Assembly: GCA_037176705.1 (NCBI GenBank)
Contig: CM073885.1
Span: forward strand, 217,632,290 to 217,696,289
Length of the DNA stretch: 64,000 nucleotides
Source: Molossus alvarezi
Taxonomy: Eukaryota; Chordata; Mammalia; Chiroptera; Molossidae
Direction: 5' to 3'
A program made the translations under genes and the position numbers. Every line of letters begins with the position of its first letter. The stretch's first letter is position 1. The notes beneath the pieces were generated by a model. The model searched no databases and was not told the DNA's origin. It saw nothing but the letters and a program-made list of their open reading frames with translations. Positions 56,871 through 64,000 of the stretch are shown piece after piece.

Positions 56871-59420
56871 AACCAGCATAAGAAAATGTGATCAATCTTG
56901 TATCTAGTATGTGATTCTCCTTCTTATTTCACACCCTTATTAACAAATAGAGTATTTTCATTTTCCATTTCTATTCTCTTTATCTTGATGTTACAACATT
57001 TCTAGTCTTCCTACCAAAATTGATTCTGAAGAAAGGGTAATCAGAGCATGTGTTAGTAGTAAAAAAAAAAGAATAATAAAGACTGAAAAGTACAGACATG
57101 ACATGCTACAAGGGCATGTTAACTTATCAAGGAATTCCTCTTGTCTCAATGAAGTCTTGTGTTCTGATTTTCCTTTTACTTACATATAATAGTTAAAATA
57201 TATTTACAACTCTTCTTTTTAGAAACTATGTTGGCTCATAGAAGAGAGTTAGAAAAATGTTGCACAGAAAAAAGAAGAAAAAATTTCAAATCATCCATAG
57301 TCTTTTCACTTAAACTCTCCATTCCATTTTCATGTTTTCTCATTTTTTATTTTTTTCTAAATCAGCATCTTAAAACTACAATTATTTTCATGATACAGAC
57401 AATTTTCATCTTTTACATAACATTTTATTATAAGCATTTTCAAAGTTGTTACATACTCTATTATATCATTTTTAGTGTCTAAGTAATATTCTCTTTATAT
57501 CATACAAGTTACTGAAACAACTGAGAAAATGTGACTATGGAACAAAAATTCCACATTGATGGCTCAGGAGCTAGAACCACTCAGAAGAGATATTTAGGAG
57601 GGAGGGCCAACTTAAAAAAACAAAAACCACAATAACCTAAAAAAAATTATGGATTTCTGCTTTTCTCGAACACTTGAACCTGGCAATATCTCACTTACAT
57701 TTTCCTGTGCAAGAATCTTTGGAAATAGAGTAGTGTCTCCTTTGAATTCCGTATGAGATTGTCAGGCCATTGCGATCTCATACCCTGTTGTTCCCACTCA
57801 ATTTAGCTACACTTGAGACTCAAGGAGACTTAGAGGGGATTCAAGCCTCGTGCATGGTTGTGCCATAAAGGCCAATCAAATGATGAGAATTTGAGGTTTT
57901 GGTTAAGCCATTAGAACCCAAGGACAGAATGGTACAATAGTGAATTTAAACAACTCATTGGATGGGGAAAAGGTGAAAGATACTTACAACACTGAGTTTG
58001 GTTCAGCACAAGAGTGCCAAGGTCATTGAGGCCAAGGTCGCTGACTGATGTGGGAAGATGACAAGTTTGGCTTTTTATCTATGGATCTTTTTCTCTCTGA
58101 ATTCTTTTCCTGGAGGAACTTAGAGTAAAAATTATTACTACTTGTCTGCATTAACTATGTTGCTTCCTAAGGCAAATGTAAGTCCTAAGAATGGTCAGAA
58201 ATATCTCTGATTTCTCTTTCTGATATTGGGCTGAGATCAGAGAAAAAACTGAACTACAGTTGATCAAGTCGAGCCAGCCATCAGGGGTCAGCCAAGGTAA
58301 CAAGCCCACTTTCCTCTTCAATAATCTGACCGCATTTTGGGTATTGGGTTGAACGATTTCATCCAACGGAGAAAAGACTTGAGACCATCACGGGAAGAAT
58401 TATTAGAATAATTAGAACATCAGCCTGATGAACATGATGGCTCCTTTCAAGAATTTAAGGGTGCATTTGTAATCAAAAGAAATTAATATCCTATGGGTAA
58501 CCTTGAAGTATAAAATTATCAATAATAAGTAAAAATTGTATTTTGGCAAGGTTAAAAATAAATATAATAAAGAATCTTCTAAAAATGAGAGGTCCTCGAA
58601 AATAGGAAAGTCTCCTTGGAAAGTGGTATTTCCTTTCACCAGAGGCAGACAGACTCATGTTGGAAAACGACTTGTCGGGGAGCTGGACAGAGGATGCAAA
58701 TGTTGACTAAATGGCCTCTAAAATCATATCCAGTCCCACCATTATATAATTCTGTAAGGCAGAGTATCCCACAAGTAACTCCAGAGACTTAAATGGATAG
58801 ATAGAAGTGGCAACTCCGAAACACAACTCGCACTCCTAGTAGAGCCAAGAACTTGAGAGTAATCTTGTATCTCCCACTCAGATCTGCACTGGTTGCCAAA
58901 CTGCAGGGGAGTAAAGACTCTGCGTTATCTTGATAGACGAGCTGGCGAATCCCACACAGCTGTGTTGTGGAAATGTTCTCAATTTCCCTCATGATAACAT
59001 TGAGTCATAAAAGGAAGAAATGAACATTTATTTGCCAACTCCACCTGTCTGTTGGGCCCACCATATCTATATTAGCATCAAGGGAACTTGCCTATAGTGC
59101 TGAAATTTTTATCAGTAGGAGAGAAGCAACTGTTCTTTCCCTTAAATTGTGGTGAAAGCCAGTTTCTTTTTTCATCAAAAACTAAATGATAAAAATTGAG
59201 TGTTGGATGACTCACTTGTCAACATTTACATTTAGTAAAATGTTTGGAACTAAAAATCTCAAAACTTTTGAGCTTCACATATTTAAAATTCAGAACTAGG
59301 GTGAAAATTACTTTTGTTCTGAATCCAGTCTGAATATAAGAAACTGTCTTTTAGAATTTACTTATGTTTTCTAGATAAAAGCAAGGTCAGTGAAGACAAT
59401 AAAACAAAGGTGAATGAAAA
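56871..59420. other. AT-rich unique sequence
   Basis: No gene, RNA or repeat recognised. Confidence 0.4.
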
Positions 59421-59433
59421 TTCAGGAGGAACA

Positions 59434-59659
59434 GCCCTGGTCGGTGGGCATGGCTCAGTTGGTTGAATGTGTCCCATGCACTGAAAGGTCACCAGTTTGA
59501 TTCCCAGTCAGGGAACATGCCAGGGTTGTGGGCTCAATCCCCATTAGGGGGCATGTAGGAGATAGCTGATCAATGTCTCTCTCTCCCTCACTCTCTTCCC
59601 CTCCCCCTCCCTCCTTTCTTCTCTCTCTAAAATCAATCAAAAACATATTTTACAAAAAA
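59434..59659 (+). mobile_element. VES-type SINE, older subfamily
   Basis: Head GTGGGCATGGCTCAGTTGGT, B-box region AGTTTGATTCC, GGGGGCATGTAGGAGATAGC and CTCTAAAATCAATCAAAAAC. Flanks TTCAGGAGGAACA (59421-59433) and TCCAGGAGCAACA (59660-59672) agree at 11 of 13 bases. Confidence 0.9.
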
Positions 59660-59672
59660 TCCAGGAGCAACA

Positions 59673-61082
59673 ATATTGTCTTGGAATCCAAAGTTCTTGG
59701 ATTTACCCTATTCTTAAGTTTTTCGGTGAATTTATTATTTCTGAATTTATGGCAATGACATCTCTTCCATTATCAAAAAGGATTAATTTTAGAGTTGAGT
59801 GGGAAGTGAGTTTTCAATCTGTCCAGATTAACTGATGCACTAATTGAAGTGCCTTTTTAAATTTCTATTTGCAACTAGTTCATCTGCTTCCTGTACACTG
59901 TTAGGACCAGATATTTGTTAGGCAGATTTCTTTTAGAAACTGACCCTACCCTGTGACCTTGACCCGTAATCTCAAATTGACATGTAAGTATGACCTAGTG
60001 GGACAATGTGGGTTGTACTATTTTCAAGAATAATGCAAACATCAAACAAAAAGAATCAATAACAAAAAACAGAACGGGTTCTTTGGACCACAATCAGAAA
60101 TCAGACCTGGCATCTGTACCCACCACCTTCACCATTTGATTGATAAGTATGATTTCCTGACTCTCAATTACTCTGGTTTCATTAATCTCTGAGAAACATA
60201 CCAAGCAATTACTTGGATTTTATTATCTTTCTAGTCTCATACTTGCGTAAAATGCTGAGAATTAGCATTCAAGAAACAGGTAGGTAAGTTAACTACAGCC
60301 AAAAGGAAAAATATGTATATCAATTTCTTCATTGTGACGCTGAAATCAGTATCATATTGCATTATTACCAAAAACCATATAGAAATGAACCATTCACTGA
60401 GGCACTGCAAACCTCCACAAAACCAATTCTAAGTTCTCCTAATGTGCAGATCTTATGTATATTTGGCTTTTATTTTATTCTGCTAATAAAATTTCCTTTC
60501 TGGTCTCAGGTGAACAGTCACTTCCCAGTCCATTGTAACAATCTCCTTCCTCTGCATCTGCTCAGTCACTGATCCACACATGACTGGTTTTGAAATGACC
60601 TTGAACTAAAGGGGCAACATTGAACCTTATAACTAGCAGTTTGAGGGTTTTAATTATATAACATTTGCCCACAAAGCAAAAATTCCAAATCATGTCCTTT
60701 GTTCTGGATAGGAAATATCAGGACATATGAACTGTTTTGCAGCATCCTTGAGATTGGAATCTCCCAAAGTTTGAACTAGCTGCTTAAAAAATGCCCAAGA
60801 CCTTTACAAATTTAAATAGAATTTCCTATCTCTGATCACCACTTGCTAGGGGTGATTTTGAGAAAGAGGTTAACTCTAGGTGTTAAATGCTACGTTGTTC
60901 ATTGAAATCTTTAGTCAGAAATCCAGGTCCTGCCCTTTGCTTTCCATATTCTGAAGTCACCATCAGAATGGTGGTGGGTTTGTTTCCAAGTGTAGGCTTG
61001 ATGTATGTCAGAAAGTGAACAGTCTAGATGGTGCCCCCTGTAGGTAATAACATATAGAATTCTATTTTACTACAATACAGAT
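59673..61082. other. AT-rich unique sequence
   Basis: No gene, RNA or repeat recognised. Confidence 0.4.
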
Positions 61083-61100
61083 TTTAAAACACCAGAAAAA

Positions 61101-61300
61101 GCCAGGCCAGTATGGCTCACTGGTTGAGCATTGACCAAGAGGTCACCTGTTTGGTTCCTGGTCAGTGCACGTGCCCAGGTTGTGGGCCAGATCTCCAGTG
61201 GGGAACATGCAGGAGGTGGCTGATCAGTGTTTTCTCTCATCTATGTTTCTCTCTTTCTCTCTCTCTCTCTAAAATCAATAAAGAAAAAAATGGTTTTTTA
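61101..61300 (+). mobile_element. VES-type SINE, older subfamily
   Basis: GCCAGGCCAGTATGGCTCAC head, GGTTCCTGGTCAGTGCACG, GGGGAACATGCAGGAGGTGG and CTCTAAAATCAATAAAG. Flanks ending CACCAGAAAAA (61090-61100) and TGCCAGAAAAA (61302-61312) are a likely duplication. Confidence 0.88.
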
Positions 61301-61344
61301 ATGCCAGAAAAAAAAAAAAAAAGGTAACCCCTCTTGAATTTATT

Positions 61345-61520
61345 AAATTGATTTTCAGAGAGAGAGGGAAAAGAAGGGAGAGGGAGAAACATCAGCTTGC
61401 TACTCCACCCTATTTGTGTAGTCATTGGCTGACTCTTGGATTTGCCCTGACCAGGGATGGAACTGCAACCCTGGTGGTGCTTCGGACAATGCCCCAACCA
61501 ACTGAGCTACCCACCAGGGC
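61345..61520 (-). mobile_element. tRNA-derived SINE, older subfamily
   Basis: Minus strand: AAATTGATTTTCAGAGAGAG, GGGAGAGGGAGAAACATCAG, CAGGGATGGAACTGCAACCC, and the head complement GAGCTACCCACCAGGGC. It lies 45 bp from the preceding SINE in opposite orientation. Flanks TTGAATTTATT and TTGAACTCTATT are similar. Confidence 0.88.
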
Positions 61521-61533
61521 TTGAACTCTATTT

Positions 61534-63018
61534 CTAATTTGAGTGTGAGTATTTTTGTTGCTATGCTCCTTTGGCAGTAATACCTAATAGTGGTCTTTCT
61601 AATCACCCTGCTCTTGCGGCCAATGCCCCAGTGGCTCTCTTCACCATGAACCATGTGTTAGGATGGAATTTGAAATGGGATCTTCCTCTCAGTTGTCACA
61701 TTGCAGCCTGGAAACTTGAGGCTGGGCCTCCTTACACTTGGCCCGCGTCCAGCCGCTTGCAGCACAGCTGCCGCTTTCTTTCCTCATTCATTCTTTCCTT
61801 CGTTCTTCCCTGGGCTGTCTGCACGCAGTCTGTTTCCGGACCCCACGACGCACTCTTCTAGTGCAGGGGGGAGTGCATTCAACTGCATCTTTTGGTCTTT
61901 TCAGATCCAAGCTCAGAACTTTGACATAAGAAGCATGTATTAATTTTTGATATGTAAATTAAGAGTAGAAAAATCATCTATAGCATAATGATTTGCAGCT
62001 AAGCTAATTGAGAACCTATGTTAAATTCTTCCCACTTAACATTTACCTTAATTTTACATAAAAATTTTATTATTTTCTTAAGATCATAAACTCAAAAGTA
62101 TGTATTTTCTGTAATCCAAAATTCTGAAATTAAAACATATTTGTGTATGATATGTATTTTTAAAAATTCTTAGAAGAGTAAAAAACTACATTAAACTCTA
62201 CTTTTCCATTGTTTTCTACACATTTATTTTTTAAGCCTTTCATGAATAATAGTGCAGAAAGCCTCATGTCTTTCTCTACACATTAACAGACCCACTGAAA
62301 GCAGAACTGTCAGGGAATGTTGTCTCTATTCAATGACATTAGCCTTTGGATTATGTCCAGTTTTCAGATACAATCCCTCCTGGATACATTTAATAATTTT
62401 AGAAAAACAACACCTAGAAATAAAGTATTCTTAAGAAAGAATGAAAGACAGGGAATGTCCAGGAAAGGAAGAAATGCTTGATGATGTATATCATGTTTCA
62501 ATTAAAATTATGTAGTAAGTACTCTGCTCATGTGCAAGCCTCACAAGGTCCCAATGGCGTCATGCCTGTAACGCTGCCTTGTGGGGCGCTGCGTGTCGGG
62601 GCGCTGCCGTGTCGGGGCGCTGCCTCAGAAGTGGTCCAACACCCCTTTCTCCTAATAAATCACAATGACCTTGGATGTTCCCTCCCACAGGCCTAACATT
62701 TGTTATGGGCTTGGGCATAAATAACATAATTTCCAGGTTATGTACATTCCCTTCTTCTGTCACTGAGGAAAGGGTAAGACTTTTTTTTTTTTTTTAAGTT
62801 GTGTAAAAATAGGTGTGGAAAGAGCAGGAATAAGGCAGCTCTGCTCTGACTTGGAAGCTAACATTTCCTGAAAGAATGGTAAACTCTCAGTGAGCTCTTG
62901 GAGATGCATAGATTACACAAGCACAAACAGTACCTGTTCTCACAGAGTTGAGATTCTAGTGATTTTTAACATGAAAAGATATTCTAGGTGCTTAAACCTG
63001 TACTGTGTTGTACTAGGT
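61534..63018. other. Unique sequence with a short GC minisatellite
   Basis: No gene or RNA recognised, apart from the minisatellite at 62571-62625 and a T run near 62780-62796. Confidence 0.4.
62571..62625 (+). repeat. GC-rich minisatellite, 16-bp unit
   Basis: Two full units of GTGTCGGGGCGCTGCC (one with G for the last C upstream) plus partial units ACGCTGCCTT and GTGGGGCGCTGC. GC-rich and CpG-rich in an AT-rich setting. Confidence 0.85.
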
Positions 63019-63236
63019 CAGGGATTGGCATGACTATGGCCTAAGGGCCGGACCTGGCCTGTAACCTGTTTCTGTGAGGTTTTATTGGAGCCCAGTCATG
63101 TCCATTCATTACATACTGTCTCTGGCCGCTTTGGGGCTGCAGCAGCAGACCTGAGTCGTTGTATAAAGGCCATCTGGCTTGCAAAGCCTAAAATATTTAC
63201 TATCTAATTCTTTACAGAAAGATTTGCCAACCCCTC
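63019..63236 (+). mobile_element. hAT-type non-autonomous DNA transposon
   Basis: Left CAGGGATTGGCATGACTATG, then GCCTAAGGGCCGGACCTGGC and TTTTATTGGAGCCCAGTCAT; right GCAAAGCCTAAAATATTTAC and TTTGCCAACCCCTC. The ends are inverted repeats. The 8-bp flanks TACTAGGT (63011-63018) and TAGTAAGT (63237-63244) match at 6 of 8 bases. Confidence 0.8.
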
Positions 63237-63304
63237 TAGTAAGTGACATGACAACTTAAAGACAATAACTTTATCTGTTTAAAGTTGGATTTACTTCCTT
63301 GATG

Positions 63305-63460
63305 AATTCTTATAACAGCTCACTGTGTTTTCTCAGTGAGGAAACTGAGGGTTTATATCCTGACTACAATCACACAGTCACCACAGAGAGACTTTGTATT
63401 AACTGCTGGTCTTCTGACCAAGTGTGGCAGTCCAAGGTCTTTGTTCATTCCACAACACTC
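63305..63460 (-). mobile_element. MIR-like ancient SINE
   Basis: TTTTCTCAGTGAGGAAACTG, AGGGTTTATATCC and CACACAGTCACCACAGAGAG resemble antisense MIR. Diverged. Confidence 0.5.
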
Positions 63461-63821
63461 TTGGTGCTAAGCTGGGCTCTGGGATACAAAGAAAATACAG
63501 TGAAGAGGAAGACAGGCTATTCCTTGTCTCCAATCTCCCTTAAGGGTTTATAATCAAGAGTTCAGTAGCTCAACACTTTCTAGAATTTAAGACACCCAAG
63601 TGTTTCTTAGACCTGTAAGAGAGAGCTAAGTTTTTCCCATGTCATAAAGTAGGAGAGACTCTCAAAGTGGTCCCTTGCATTTGCTAAATGCATTGGTAGA
63701 GAAGCTGATAAGAGAAAAAAGGTGTTTTCCTATTTTATTTACCAGAATCCTGTTTGTAATACAGTAGCTCTGGACTCAAAGTGCAGTGCAGTTTTGAAAA
63801 CTTAAGAAAAATATTTCATAT

Positions 63822-63880
63822 GCATCTCTGTGTCCTCGGCATCTAGCAGCCCATGGTACTCAATAAATTTTTATTGAATG
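63822..63880 (+). mobile_element. L2/MIR 3' end
   Basis: CATCTCTGTGTCCTCGGCAT, CTAGCAGCCCATGGTACTCA and ATAAATTTTTATTGAATGAA is the standard 3' terminal pattern of L2. Confidence 0.6.
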
Positions 63881-64000
63881 AAAAGGGAGCTCTATAGGCC
63901 TTTGAGGAGAATCCAGCCTTGCAAAATTAATGTCTTTTGAGCATAAAATATTTCATAGTATTTAATTCATGAGAATATTGGCTTTCAGTTGATGCTAACA

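Noticed and set aside
1..64000. CRISPR arrays, operons, bacterial-type genes
   Set aside because: The repeats are eukaryotic retroelements and simple repeats; there are no regularly spaced repeats and no dense coding.

Overview
This window is non-coding mammalian DNA, almost certainly from a bat. Its most frequent repeat is a tRNA-derived SINE that begins GCCCTGGCCGGTTTGGCTCA and ends near GGAAAAATGTCCTTGGGTGA plus an A-rich tail. That is the VES family of yangochiropteran bats. At least eighteen SINE copies are present (about thirteen plus, five minus), most with target-site duplications (TSDs). The background is AT-rich and strewn with old mammalian repeats (MIR, L2, ancient L1, hAT and Tigger-like DNA transposons). 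I see no intact protein-coding gene, no multi-exon gene and no functional RNA gene. The tissue of the window is intergenic or intronic sequence, and nearly all open frames are parts of retroelements or chance ORFs.

Layout. 1-4,590: VES-type SINEs, one MIR and an L1 3' end in AT-rich sequence. 4,610-10,620: a nearly full-length L1 (5'UTR, ORF1, ORF2, 3'UTR, 19-bp TSD) with broken frames, which carries a full-length U1 snRNA retrocopy nested inside ORF2. 10,640-31,540: sparse region with SINEs, MIR, L2, a Tigger-like transposon, a SPIN-like hAT element inserted in an L2, and antisense L1 remnants. 31,545-36,320: a second L1 of the same family and orientation, with a 1.06-kb internal deletion. 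36,330-44,000: a second Tigger-like copy, a mariner MITE interrupted by an L1 3' end, ancient L1, an L2 interrupted by a 5'-truncated young L1, and a Charlie-like hAT. 44,011-45,096: a processed pseudogene of the ribosomal stalk protein gene RPLP0 (minus strand). 45,100-64,000: SINEs, a 160-bp purine microsatellite, an L1 3' end, MIRs, a GC-rich minisatellite and another hAT element.

Nothing here works together as a pathway. What can be read is insertion history: SINE into SINE, U1 into L1, L1 into L2, L1 into mariner, SPIN-like hAT into L2, and VES into an old repeat. The most noteworthy items are the U1 retrocopy inside L1, the SPIN-like hAT element (a family known for horizontal transfer between tetrapods), the paired L1 copies with a YY1-like motif at the extreme 5' end and a shared antisense frame in the 5'UTR, and microsatellites that grew from SINE tails. 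I did not find convincing evidence of a previously undescribed biological system.
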